DNA of 64,000 nucleotides from Theocolax elegans (taxonomy: Eukaryota > Arthropoda > Insecta > Hymenoptera > Cerocephalidae): positions 34,213,255-34,277,254 of the forward strand of contig CM047428.1 in the NCBI GenBank assembly GCA_026168455.1, given 5' to 3'. The position numbers and the translations under genes were made by a program. The notes under the pieces were generated by a model. That model saw only the letters and a program-made list of their open reading frames with translations. It made no database searches and had not been told where the DNA came from. Shown here in pieces: positions 33,961 through 44,463 of this stretch (position 1 is its first letter; every line of letters starts with the position of its first letter).

Positions 33961-34027
33961 AGCCAGCCGCGGGATTTGAACCTTCGATCTTTAGATCCGA
34001 ATGCTAACTCCTTACCACTGAGCCAAT
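33961..34027 (-). repeat. tRNA-like pol III promoter block (SINE head or tRNA relic)
   Basis: The minus strand carries an A box (TGGCTCAGTGGTAAGGAG) and a B box (GGTTCAAATCC) about 20 bp apart, followed by a T-rich terminator-like run (33935-33958 read on minus). Acceptor and T stems do not pair and the spacing is too short for a functional tRNA. A tRNA-derived SINE head is most likely. Confidence 0.55.
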
Positions 34028-34044
34028 TTGTTATTTTCATACTA

Positions 34045-35231
34045 CCCGAGTAGAAATGAATTCCAGGCAAAAAGAAGGCCCTGTTCAGGTACCTGACGAA
34101 TATTAAAAGGCCCTGAACAGGTGCCTGTAAAGGGCCTTTAAAAAATGTAATGGGGTGGAGATCAGGGCCTGTTTTATGTAATACTATTTTGTGGGTATGT
34201 TCAGGTGATATTAAGGCACTTAATTAGTAGTAAAAACTAAATCTGAATGTATTTGTTATTTTACAATTGTTTTTAATTGTTAACCTTTAGAGGACGGGAA
34301 TTTTCTGGTTCAAAAAAGCTTTTTTTTCAATAAAATTAATGTCTGAAAACATCGAATCACTTTTAACCTTTACAGGACGGGGATTTGGGTTTACTGTTTT
34401 CTCTCACTTTTCTATAGAAATCGAGTTTATGTGATGTCTCACATCTCAAAACTAACACATGTAAAGGGTCGATCATGGGCATGGCCCGTATAGGTTAATA
34501 GGTTAAAAAACGTTATCTTACAGGTGTAACAGCTTTGTAATCTTAAAAACCACAAAATATACTAATATAAAGTTATAAATATAAGGTTAATTAGGCGTGC
34601 GTACATGCGTGTATGTGTGTGTGCGTGTGTGTGCGTATAGGTTTTGTAAATAAAATAAAATGCATTTTAATACATAAATATTTATTAAACATAAATATTA
34701 TATATAATATAATTAAAATATATGGTTTAATATAATTTCCAAATAATTACAACAATCTTAATATAATATAATATTAATAACTTTGCACTTTTTTTATACA
34801 ATACAAAATTAAATCTTTTCACATATTTAAAGCAATATAATACTGCATAAACTTTTATATTATTAAAGTGTTTTTTTAAACTTTCACTATTTATATATTG
34901 TATTTTCCTTTTCAATCGGTACCTTCGAACTCTTAGTAAATTAAGCTTCTGAGTACTTATAATCAATTTTTTTACTCATTTTATATTTATAAAAAACTCT
35001 TGATAAAATTCTAACCTGAAAATTTATATACAATACTATATAATTTGTAGATACTATTACTAACCTCACATTCGAACTAACAAAATTGACCTTTACTATA
35101 ACGTCACATCCGAACTAACAAAATTAGGCCCTGACTTAAATTCCATTACATTCGTATCCCGGCCCTTAACAGGCGGCCTTTTCAGGCCCTGTTTTCTAGT
35201 TCAGGCGGCCTGGCTAGAATTTCTACTCGGG
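34045..35231. mobile_element. DNA transposon remnant with TA duplication and CCCGAGTAGAAA ends
   Basis: CCCGAGTAGAAAT at the left and its complement at the right, each bordered by TA (34043-34044, 35232-35233). Subterminal GGCCCTG(A/T)(A/T)CAGG words repeat near both ends. The 1.2-kb interior is AT-rich and noncoding, apart from a possible piggyBac-like insert at 34367-34494. A shorter relative is at 36962-37101. Confidence 0.7.
34367..34494. mobile_element. Possible piggyBac-like MITE
   Basis: CCTTTACAGGACGGGG follows TTAA (34363-34366). The complement-like CCCGTATAGG precedes TTAA (34495-34498). A second TTAA-CCTTTAGAGGACGGG lies at 34280. TTAA duplication and CCTTT-type ends suit piggyBac, but the inverted repeat is short. 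Confidence 0.35.
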
Positions 35232-35544
35232 TAAGAGTTAATTCAGGCTATAAAGAACAGTTAAAGATATGGTTAAAAAATTTCTATGTCAAAATTTTAT
35301 TAATTCAACTTCAATTTGTAATTTATAAGATTAAATAAAAAATTTCTTTAACTTTTTGTGTTTTTTTTGTTATCATTTCGACTCTGTTATATTTATCTCC
35401 TGGTAACTCCTCCATAAAATCCTTGGTATTTGTTTAAGTGTGCCTAAATCTTTATTACATAACTTACAAATTCTATCCTCCATTTTTCTCCAGTATTTAT
35501 TCGTTACATCCATATTTCCACACCATTATATAAATATATAAATA

Positions 35545-35803
35545 TATATACGTACATATGAATCATTCCATGTAAATGTAGCTCAACGCAATCATTATTT
35601 TCAACACGTTAATAATTTCATAATTTCTTTATGATTTATTTACTTAGCTACTGCATAATTACATAATATATAAAATTAGTATTTATATCAAGGTACATCT
35701 AGTAACATGAATTTTCTCTCATGCGATTTTATGATATAAACACAGACAAAAGAAATTTGCTTAACCAGTCAAGTTGGAAAGCCTTCTTGTCGCGACAGAC
35801 CCC
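35545..35803. repeat. Dispersed repeat, right member of an inverted pair
   Basis: Reverse complement of 24232-24515 without the 32-bp extra segment. It starts next to TA-rich sequence with GAATCATTCCATGTAAATGT and ends at TTGTCGCGACAG. Confidence 0.8.
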
Positions 35804-36230
35804 CTCCCAAACTCGCGCGAACAGACCTTTCTAGCGGCCCTGGCACAATGACACCTGGCGCGCTGACACTGACTCCAGTGAACCGGTTTCCACTGTAATC
35901 TACAATAATTTTTAGTTAGCGTGAAAACGCTTGATTTCACACACAAACAATTAATAAGCGAAATTCACTGTCACCACTACCACGAGAGAGATTTGCGAAA
36001 ACTATTATTTATTAATTATGCGCGAAAACCAAACTTAACCCGATGTAATTAATAAATAAACTCAACGAACCCAACGATCGAAAACTAACACTCCCGAAAA
36101 CCGAAACCACGTTAGACCAACAAATAAAATCAATCAAGATATCGAACGCCACAATAGAAATTGAAATGCTTACCAATTTGTTGAATAAATCCAAATATTT
36201 TTAGATAAAAATAATAAGATTGATATATTT
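35804..36230. other. Unidentified stretch
   Basis: GC-richer at 35804-35900, then A/C-rich. No supported ORF or RNA. Confidence 0.3.
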
Positions 36231-36238
36231 ATATATAT

Positions 36239-37740
36239 GGGAGATTCCATGAGAAGAGATCCAGTTAAAAAATAAAATTTTGCTTTAATGTATGGAATCA
36301 GTAAAAAACTACTTGAATAGAGTGTAGCTACATTTTTAGACCTGAATTACAATTAGTACCAAAGCTATAGCCAATCAAAAAATCGAATTTTTTGAAAAAA
36401 TTGACTTTTTGGCCATTTTTATCACTTAATAACTCAAAATTTAACAATTTTTTCTTATATACATTAAATTTGAAAAAGTTTATTAATTTCAAGAAGAATC
36501 AGTTGAAATATTTCATTTATATTATTTTAAAACATTGAATATAGTTATAATCAATAAAAACCTTTATAGTAAAAAAAAGGGTTGTACGATCAAAAATATT
36601 TTATCCATCCAAAAATCTAATTCATCAATGATTAATTACCTTCAAAATAATGCAAAGTTTAAGTGCGGCAGAGCATTTTAGACAAAGTTATGGTGTTTTT
36701 AGGCAAATTTCTTAAAAAAAAGAGAGCGAATGCATTTTATGAAGAAAACACACTAACCGTATACTTGCATTCAAACAATATGACACTATTATTCCTCAAT
36801 ATTACTAAAATATACTATTTATTGTTAGTCACTGATACTTTTTAATCTCTAAGTTGCTTACAAACACAAAACAGTAGGTATAAGTAGTTATACCTGTTAT
36901 ATAATTGGATAAATACCTGAAACTTTTTATAATTCCAATAAATCCAATTATATAACAGGTACCCTAGTAGAATTTTGAGCATAATTGAAACGGTATTTAA
37001 GCCAGAAAATGACGAATTAGCAAAAAATGCTCAAAATATGATCCTAATATGATCAAATTACAAATTTTGTCTAACCTTAAAATGCTCAATTTCTACTAGG
37101 GTATAACTAAAAGTATTAGACTTAAATGACAACTAAATAAAAGTATCAGTAACTAACAATAAATAGTATATTTTAGTAATATTGAGGAATAGTAGTGTCA
37201 TATTGTTTGAATGCAAGTATACGGTTAGTGTGTTTTCTTCATAAAATGCATTCGCTCTCTTTTTTTTAAGAAATTTGCCTAAAAACACCATAACTTTGTC
37301 TAAAATGCTCTGCCGCACTCAAACTTTGCATTATTTTGAAGGTAATTAATCATCGATGAATTAGATTTTTGGATGGATAAAATATTTTTGATCGTACAAC
37401 CCTTTTTTTTACTATAAAGGTTTTTATTGATTATAACTATATTCAATGTTTTAAAATAATATAAATGAAATATTTCAACTGATTCTTCTTGAAATTAATA
37501 AACTTTTTCAAATTTAATGTATATAAGAAAAAATTGTTAGATTTTGAGTTATTAAGTGATAAAAATGGCCAAAAAGTCAATTTTTTCAAAAAATTCGATT
37601 TTTTGATTGGCTACAGCTTTGGTACTAATTGTAATTCAGGTCTAAAAATGTAGCTACACTCTATTCAAGTAGTTTTTTACTGATTCCATACATTAAAACA
37701 AAATTTTATTTTTTAACTGGATCTCTTCACATGGAATCTC

Positions 37741-37742
<2 letters not shown>
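36239..37742. mobile_element. Large palindromic element no. 3 in (TA)n
   Basis: Ends GGGAGATTCCATGAGAAGAG and (inward from the right) GGGAGATTCCATGTGAAGAG, both bordered by TATATA. Arms of ~640 bp are nearly identical, including mirror 60-codon ORFs (36663-36845 plus, 37133-37318 minus) whose proteins are identical with a few silent differences. The centre holds a small hairpin and a 140-bp MITE. Confidence 0.87.
36962..37101. mobile_element. 140-bp MITE with TA duplication in the centre of palindrome no. 3
   Basis: CCCTAGTAGAA at the left and TTCTACTAGGG at the right, with TA on both sides (36960-36961, 37102-37103). The ends resemble those of the element at 34045-35231 (CCCGAGTAGAAA). Confidence 0.75.
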
Positions 37743-37781
<39 letters not shown>

Positions 37782-38147
37782 CGTTGGTATAGTATCAACT
37801 CTCAATAAGTAATTGTACCATCTGAAAACACACAACTCCTCACAATGGCTACTGATACTAGTCTCTACTACTGAAAAAACACGACTTCTCTACTCGACTA
37901 ATGATGCTAGACTATCTCTTTTCCGGAAACTACCCTCCGTAACCGAAGATTTGAACAATCTATCCTTTTCCTACTTGTTGTCCCGTTTTCCTATATCTCT
38001 TGTGTCACCTGCGGGAGATAAGTCATTATTTGACTTATCTTCATGTAATTACATGTCACAAGTACCTGTCAGCTACCGTATAGTCCTTATTAATATCAAA
38101 AATGACAACTCATTGGCATAAGTTATCATTGTCCCAACTATTACAGT
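37743..38147. other. (TA)n tract and unidentified stretch
   Basis: A (TA)n microsatellite to about 37780, then balanced-composition sequence with a 102-codon plus ORF (37813-38121) in which I recognise nothing. Confidence 0.3.
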
Positions 38148-39294
38148 TGTGACGTGGTATTCGCGTGCCCGGGTAAAATTAATTAATTTATATAATTAAT
38201 AAAAACCGTTGGGCCGCGTTGCCCAATACCGCGCACACAATTAATTATTTTGTTATCGTGAACTGCGGGCTGTCGCCAGGAACACGAGTTCGCTGGGTCG
38301 ATCGGTGTAGAGGATTCGGGCAATCCTCCTTGCCTCGACACGATTTATAAAAATTAAAGGATGTCGGCGGGAGCGGGGAGAATAAAATAAATACTCAAAA
38401 TTAAGATAAAATAAAATAAAACATTTATTTTAATTTAATTAACAATTGGCCATCCAGGCCGTGTCCCGCGACAAAGGTTGTTTCGCGCGGGCGGAAGTAT
38501 CGGGAGTCAACCGGATCGAGATCCTCGCCTGCGGTTGACTCAGCCCCGATCTCCGCTATTCGGGTACCGGCGTACCCGAATACACTCCCGAGCTCACACA
38601 CTCAAACACTCGGGAAGGGGGGGGGGACGCGCGGTAGTATAGAATACACTTACCGGGATTCGCCCCGTGGATGGCCCAGCCGATCCGTGTCCCTTTTGTC
38701 CTCCTAGGCAACGGAGGACGACGTCGGCTGCGGTGGTAGAAGGCGGCCCTGTGCCGCGGCGAGTGCCTCGCGAACCGCGTCCGCACTCACTCAAACACTT
38801 CCCGTCCTTGACACACACACCCAGGGTTGCCAGATGGCGATTTTTTCTCCTTGTTGCTCTTGCTTAATAAACATCATTATACGTAAGAGAGAAAAGGAAA
38901 AAAAATCGCCAACTGGTCACTCTGCACACACCAAATCACTCGCGGCTCACCTCGCGAGGACGTTCCGGGTTGTCTACAGCTTTGCGCCTCACGCGTCTTT
39001 TGTTAGCCGGAAAAACTATAACGCACCGGATTTACTTTGTCCGCCTCGAGCGGCGGATTGGGACATACTGATTAGGCAATTGCCTAATTTCGAAAAAGGG
39101 ATGAGAGTGGGAAACACACACACACTCTCGCGCTCTCATCCCTACGTACTATTGCGCGCGTAATTATACACTTGATCGACGTAAACAAATGTCGTCGGTT
39201 GGCCTTGACATACCAAAGGCTCCGATGACTTACATTTAACATGAGTTTAAATGCTTTGTTCGCCGCGAATAGTTGTGTGACGATTTCCGTCACA
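38148..39294. mobile_element. Candidate solo LTR
   Basis: Starts TGTGACGTGGTATTCG and ends GACGATTTCCGTCACA, a TG...CA structure with a short terminal inverted repeat. CAGT flanks both sides (38144-38147 and 39295-39298). It is GC-rich compared with the surroundings and contains AATAAA signals near 38390-38425. No primer-binding site or coding sequence adjoins it, so a solo LTR is the simplest reading. Four matching bases alone would be weak; the terminal symmetry and composition change add support. Confidence 0.5.
38822..38924. mobile_element. hAT-like MITE with perfect 8-bp duplication
   Basis: CAGGGTTGCCAGATGGCGAT at the left pairs with the inward-read right end CAGAGTGACCAGTTGGCGAT. CACACACC flanks both sides (38814-38821 and 38925-38932). 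CAG-rGNNGCCA ends and an 8-bp duplication are characteristic of hAT elements. It is 103 bp long with no coding capacity, inserted into the candidate LTR. Confidence 0.8.
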
Positions 39295-39464
39295 CAGTAA
39301 ATATACGTGTATTACATAATTACTGTCATAATACTATTTTATACAGTAATCCCACACACAACACACCGTCCTTACTATGGAGTATGCAACAATGTCACCA
39401 AAATCTCATTATAATAAAAATATAATAAAAATAAAAGCGAATGCTAAAAAAATATAATATTAAC

Positions 39465-39800
39465 ACTATTCCATTAATTAATCACAAACTTGATACTATT
39501 ATAAAATTAGGCAAAGACAAAACATCAAAATAAGAGGAGACAGGGGTAGTTTACAAGTTATCTTGTATTAAATGCCCGGCTATTTATATTGGAGAAACAA
39601 AACGCTGCCTAAAAAATCGAATAAAAGAACATCAGATCAATAAAAATCCAGAAGCCGTTGTTACTGCACATATTTGAAATAACGTAAATCACAATTTTAT
39701 CTGGGAAGATGCAAAAATAATAGATAAAGAATCTTGTTATAAAAAAAGACTCACTAAAAAGTCCATTAGGGGAAAATCAGAGTACAGACTCTCATAATTA
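39465..39800 (+). pseudogene. Penelope-like element C-terminus with GIY-YIG endonuclease
   Basis: The plus frame reads INHKLDTIIKLGKDKTSK, a TAA, then VVYKLSCIKC, IYIGETKRCL, NRIKEHQINK, an in-frame TGA near 39675 and later ESCYKKRL. These are the linker, the cysteine pair, the GIY-YIG core and the helix with the catalytic Arg of Penelope-like endonucleases, which nick the target for reverse transcription. No RT precedes it. The end is degraded. It lies in opposite orientation to the related fragment at 41440-41812. Confidence 0.78.
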
Positions 39801-39886
39801 AAATAGTTATGTGTCCTATATATTGGTCAAAAATTTTAAATAAAAGTTAATAATAATATAATTTGTTACAAATTTTATATTCAATG

Positions 39887-40203
39887 TAATTTACTTAACA
39901 TTAAATAAGGCAACTTACCCGTATATCTATACGGGAAAGAAGCGTTTATCAAAATTTTTGTCATATTATCATCATTGGTTTGTGAATTTATTCAATATGA
40001 CAAATTCTAAGATCTTTTTACTCGATCGCCAGCCTAGTTTAGAGGAGGCAACACTGGTGATCGGGTCAAAATGTATTAAAATTTGGCATATTGAATAAAT
40101 TCAGAAACCAAGTGGGAAAATCTGACAAAACTTTTGATAAAGGCTGCTTTCATAGCCGCATAGATATACGGGTAAGTCGACTTATTTAATGTAAAGTAAA
40201 TTC
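39887..40203. repeat. Imperfect palindrome with CCCGTATATCTATACGGG
   Basis: ACATTAAATAAGGCAACTTA at the left edge is mirrored near 40175-40200, and GTGAATTTATTCAATATG at 39980 is mirrored by CATATTGAATAAATTC at 40087. Probably a MITE; duplication of target not resolved. Confidence 0.6.
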
Positions 40204-40389
40204 ATTCGTATGAGCCGGGTATTAAACTTATTTAATATAATTCGTTTAAAAATTAAAAAATGTTTTTAATTCTTATGAAAAGAATTATTAATTTGATATA
40301 AATTTGTTCTATTCGTCCACGCAGTTGGTTCAAAAGGAGGCGTTTTTATCAATTTTTAGTGAACTAACCATTTAATTTATTTAATTGGC

Positions 40390-40423
40390 GACGTTTCGAT
40401 GGAAGTCCTCCATCCTCATCAGG
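40390..40423 (-). ncRNA. Hammerhead-ribozyme-like motif of a Penelope-like element
   Basis: The minus strand has CTGATGAG, then a 6-bp stem GATGGA/TCCATC, then CGAAAC and GTC, which is the hammerhead core order. Compared with the strict consensus there is one extra unpaired G after CUGAUGA, and stems I and III are not obvious, so cleavage activity is uncertain. Penelope-like elements are known to carry hammerhead motifs in their terminal repeats. The motif lies on the same strand as, and about 1 kb downstream of, the GIY-YIG fragment at 41440-41812. Confidence 0.45.
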
Positions 40424-40956
40424 CAATACCTTTATTGAAACAATCATTTGTTACACCAACATTTTACAATTTTGCATATATATATCTAAATATAATTACT
40501 CACTATTTGGTCAAATTAATGCACATATGTGGCTTTTCTCATAATTTCCATAGTATCTCTAATGTGTCGCTCTATAATCAAAAGCAAAAGCAAGCAGCAA
40601 AACATCAGTGTTAAAATTTGCACAAAGATTGAGGTTATGTAACTTATTTTACCTTTCTTCTCTGAATCGTACTTATATAACATCATAGAATTGATTTAAT
40701 AAATAAATAAATAAATATATAAATAAATAATTTAATAGAACACACAACACCAATTAAGCAAAAAGCAGTCAATATCAATAAAATTTATCAGAAAACAAAA
40801 TTTGCTAGTCATTATCACAGATAGTTGGTAAAGCTATAATTCAAATTTTTGCGACCCGTCATTATACACTTGTAGTATGTGTCAATTTGACCGTATTCAT
40901 GACATAGACGTGTAGCAAAAATTTGAATATTAATAAATCCTATACGAAATGTAATA

Positions 40957-41243
40957 TCATTAATTAACATCAAACTTAAGTCAATAATATTAAAAAAATT
41001 CCTTTATAAATACCACTAAAAAAATAATTAATGAACACGTAACCATATAAATATTATTATTTGTAGTTTAATATTTCTATAATTTAAAGTTATATTAACA
41101 TTGATTCATTCATTATTGTCAATTACTGTTAAAAATTTTTTCTTAGAAATTAATAATAATTCAGTCTATATTTACTGCACTTTGTTAAAATATATTTACC
41201 ATTTACAAATTAAAAATTAAATTTTGATTTTTTCCCAATTTCA
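40957..41243. repeat. Left copy of the 287-bp direct repeat bracketing the satellite
   Basis: Almost identical to 63714-64000 (offset 22,757 bp), starting TCATTAATTAACATCAAAC. The right copy is cut by the window end, so the true length is unknown. On the minus strand it lies in the 3' flank of the Penelope fragment that ends at 41440. Confidence 0.95.
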
Positions 41244-41439
41244 AATTTATGCGCGTATTAATCAGTAATCGATTACAGCGCTGATTATAATACTTGTAAT
41301 TAAATTTGAACTAATTGATCTTCCATCTGTAGATAACTAGCATTATTTTTGAATTACGTTCAAGAAAGAAAGGAAATTATTACAATTTGGACCGTAATTA
41401 GAGTTGATTAACAATGTTATTGTAAAATTGGCTAAGATT

Positions 41440-41812
41440 TTATGTATCATCTTTTACGTTAATGGCATTCTTCTCTAATTTAATATGGGTCATCTCTGAT
41501 ATCAGTCTTTTCCCCCAAATTTTTTCTCTATCTAACACGTCTACATCTTTAAAATTAAATGTATGGTCATATTTTGTTATATGGTCATTTATAACATATT
41601 GCACATCCGACTTTTTACTATTAGATTCGTGTTCTTTTATTCTACAATTTAATTGCCTTTTTGTCTCTCCTATATATGCTGCGTCACAATCATTACACTT
41701 AATTCTGTATACTACATTTGTTTCACAAAGTTTGTCTAATTTTTCCTTGCCTCTAACAATAACATTACTTAATCCATTACAAATTTTAGGAACAACCCTA
41801 ATACCCTTCTGT
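41440..41812 (-). pseudogene. Penelope-like element C-terminus with intact GIY-YIG frame
   Basis: About 123 codons open to a TAA at 41440-41442. They read KGIRVVPKICNGLSNVIVRG, VVYRIKCNDCDAAYIGET, NCRIKEHES, DHTFNFKD and RLISEMTHIKLEKNAIN. All the hallmarks of the Penelope endonuclease are present: the C-x2-C motif, YIGET, RIKEH with the catalytic Arg, the H, and the EM-HI tail. It is truncated at its N-terminus at 41812. A piece of Penelope RT in the opposite orientation begins 9 bp away, so the copy has an inversion at its 5' side. Confidence 0.9.
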
Positions 41813-41820
41813 TTGTTTCA

Positions 41821-41979
41821 GGTGATACAGGTGCAAAAGTACATAAAAAAGAATATCCACTTAGGCCTATTGTTTCATGTATTGGCAGTCCCACATACAA
41901 GCTATCTAAAATAATAGACAAAATGCTTTCGAATTGCATAAAGAGACCTAAATCTTATGTTAAAAATAGTGTAGATTAA
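41821..41979 (+). pseudogene. Penelope-like reverse transcriptase fragment
   Basis: The frame reads GAKVHKKEYPLRPIVSCIGS, then TYKLSKIIDKML and SYVKNSVD before a TAA at 41977-41979. KVHK-x-PLRPIVS-x-GSPTYKLSK is the N-terminal fingers region of Penelope-like RTs; the catalytic YxDD region is missing. The fragment stops exactly where the 59-bp satellite begins. Confidence 0.82.
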
Positions 41980-44463
41980 ATATTTCATAAAGACTCCACT
42001 AATTACGGGATTTTTTGGATATTTCGGGAATATCTGAGGAAATTCGTGATGATTCTACCAATTACGGGATTTCCAGGATCTTTCGGGAATTGCTGAGGTA
42101 TTTCGGGATGACGCTACTAATTACGGAATTTCCTGGATATTTCGGGAATTTCTGAAATATTTCATAAAGACTCCACTAATTACGGAATTTCCTGGATATT
42201 TAGGGAATTTCTGAGGTATTTTTGGATCACTCTACTAATTACGGGATTTCCTGGATAATTCGGGAATTTCTGAAATATTTCAGAAAGACTCCACTAATTA
42301 CGGAATTTCCTGGATATTTCGGGAATTTCTGAGGTATTTCTGGATCACTCTACTAATTACGGGATTTACAGGATATTTCGGAAATTTCTGAGTAAATTCG
42401 GGATAACACCAATAATAACGGGATTTTCTGGAAATTTCGGGAATTTCTGAAAAAATTCGGGATGACTAATAATTACGGGATTTTCTGGATATTTCGGGAA
42501 TATCTGAGGAATTTCGTGACGATTCTACCAATTACGAGATTTTCTTGGATCTTTCGGTAATTGCTGAGGTATTTCGGGATGATTCAACCTATTACGTGAT
42601 TTCCTGCATATTACGCGAATTTCTGTGGAAATTCGGGATGAATCTACTAATTACGGAATTTCCTGTATATTTCGGTAATTTCTGAAATATTTCTGAGAGA
42701 CTCCACTAATTACGGGATTTCCTGGATATTTCGGGAATTTCTGAGGAATTTCTGGATAACTCTACAAATTAAGGGATATCCTGGATATTTCGGGAATTTC
42801 TGAGGTATTTCGAAATGTCTCCACTAATTGTGGTATTTCCTGGATATTTCGGAAATTTCTGATTTATTTCGGGATGACGCTACTAATTACGGGATTTCCT
42901 GGATATTTCGGGAATTTCTGAGGTATTTCTGGATAACTCTACAAATTAAGGGATTTCCTGGATAATTCGGGAATTTCTGAAATATTTCAGAAAGACTCCA
43001 CTGATTACGGAATTTCCTGGATATTTCGGGAATTTCTGAGGTATTTCTGGATCACTCTACTAATTATGGGAGTTCCAGGATATTTCGGAAATTTCTGAGT
43101 AAATTCGGTATAACACCAATAATAACGGGATTTTCTGGAAATTTCGGGAATTTCTTAAAAAATTCGGGATGACTAATAATTACGGGATTTTCTGGATATT
43201 TCGGGAATATCTGAGGAATTTCGTGACGATTCTACTAATTACCAGATTTCCTGGATCTTTCGGTAATTGCTGAGGTATTTAAAAAAAACCTCCACTAATT
43301 ATGGTATTTCCTGGATATTTCGAGAATTTCTGTGGTATTTGTGGATAACTCTACAAATTAAGGGATTTCCTGGATATTTGGGGAATTTCTGAGGTATTTC
43401 TGGATAACTATACTAATTACGGGATTTCCAGGATATTTCGGGAATTTCTGAGATATTTTGGAATGTCGCTACTAATTACGGGATTTCCTTGATATTTCGG
43501 GAATATCTGAGGAAATTCGTGATGACTTAACCAATTACGGGATTTCCTGGATCTTTCGGGAATTGCTGAGGTATTTCTGGATAACTCTACTAAATAAGGG
43601 ATTTCCTGGATATTTCGGGAATTTCTGAGATATTTCAGAAAGACTCCACTAATTATGGTATTTCCTGGATATTTCGGGAATTTCTGAAATATTTCCGAAA
43701 GACTCCACTAATTACGGAATTTCCTGGATATTTCGGGAATTTCTGAGGTATTTCTGGATCACTCTACTAATTACGGGATTTCCAGGATATTTCGGAAATT
43801 TCTGAGTAAATTCGGGATAACACCAATAATAACGGGATTTTCTGGAAATTTCGGGAATTTCTGAAAAAATTCGGGATGACTAATAATTACGGGATTTTCT
43901 GGATATTTCGGGAATATATGAGGAATTTCGTGACGATTCCACCAATTACGAGATTTCCTGGATCTTTCGGTAATTGCTGAGGTATTTCGGGATGATTCTA
44001 CCTATTACGGGATTTCCTGCATATTACGCGAATTTCTGTGGAAATTCGGAATGAATCTACTAATTACGATATTTCCTGTATATTTCGGGAATTTCTGAAA
44101 TATTTCTGAGAGACTCCACTAATTACGGGATTTCCTGGATATTTCGGGAATTTCTGAGGAATTTTTGGATAACTCTACAAATTAAGGGCTTTCCTGGATA
44201 TTTCGGGAATTTCTGAGGTATTTCGAACTGTCTCCACTAATTGTGGTATTTCCTGGATATTTCGGTAATTTCTGATTTATTTCGGGATGACGCTACTAAT
44301 TACGGGATTTCCTGCATATTTCGGGAATTTCTGAGGTATTTCTGGATAACTCTACAAATTGAGGGTTTTCCTGGATAATTCGGGAATTTCTGAAATATTT
44401 CAGAAAGACTCCACTAATTATGGTATTTCCTGGATATTTCGGGAATATCTGAGGAAATTCGGG

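Noticed and set aside
33961..34027. Functional tRNA gene
   Set aside because: The boxes are too close together and the acceptor, anticodon and T stems do not pair properly.
37813..38121. 102-codon plus ORF
   Set aside because: No recognisable domain or neighbours; length is compatible with chance in this balanced-composition stretch.
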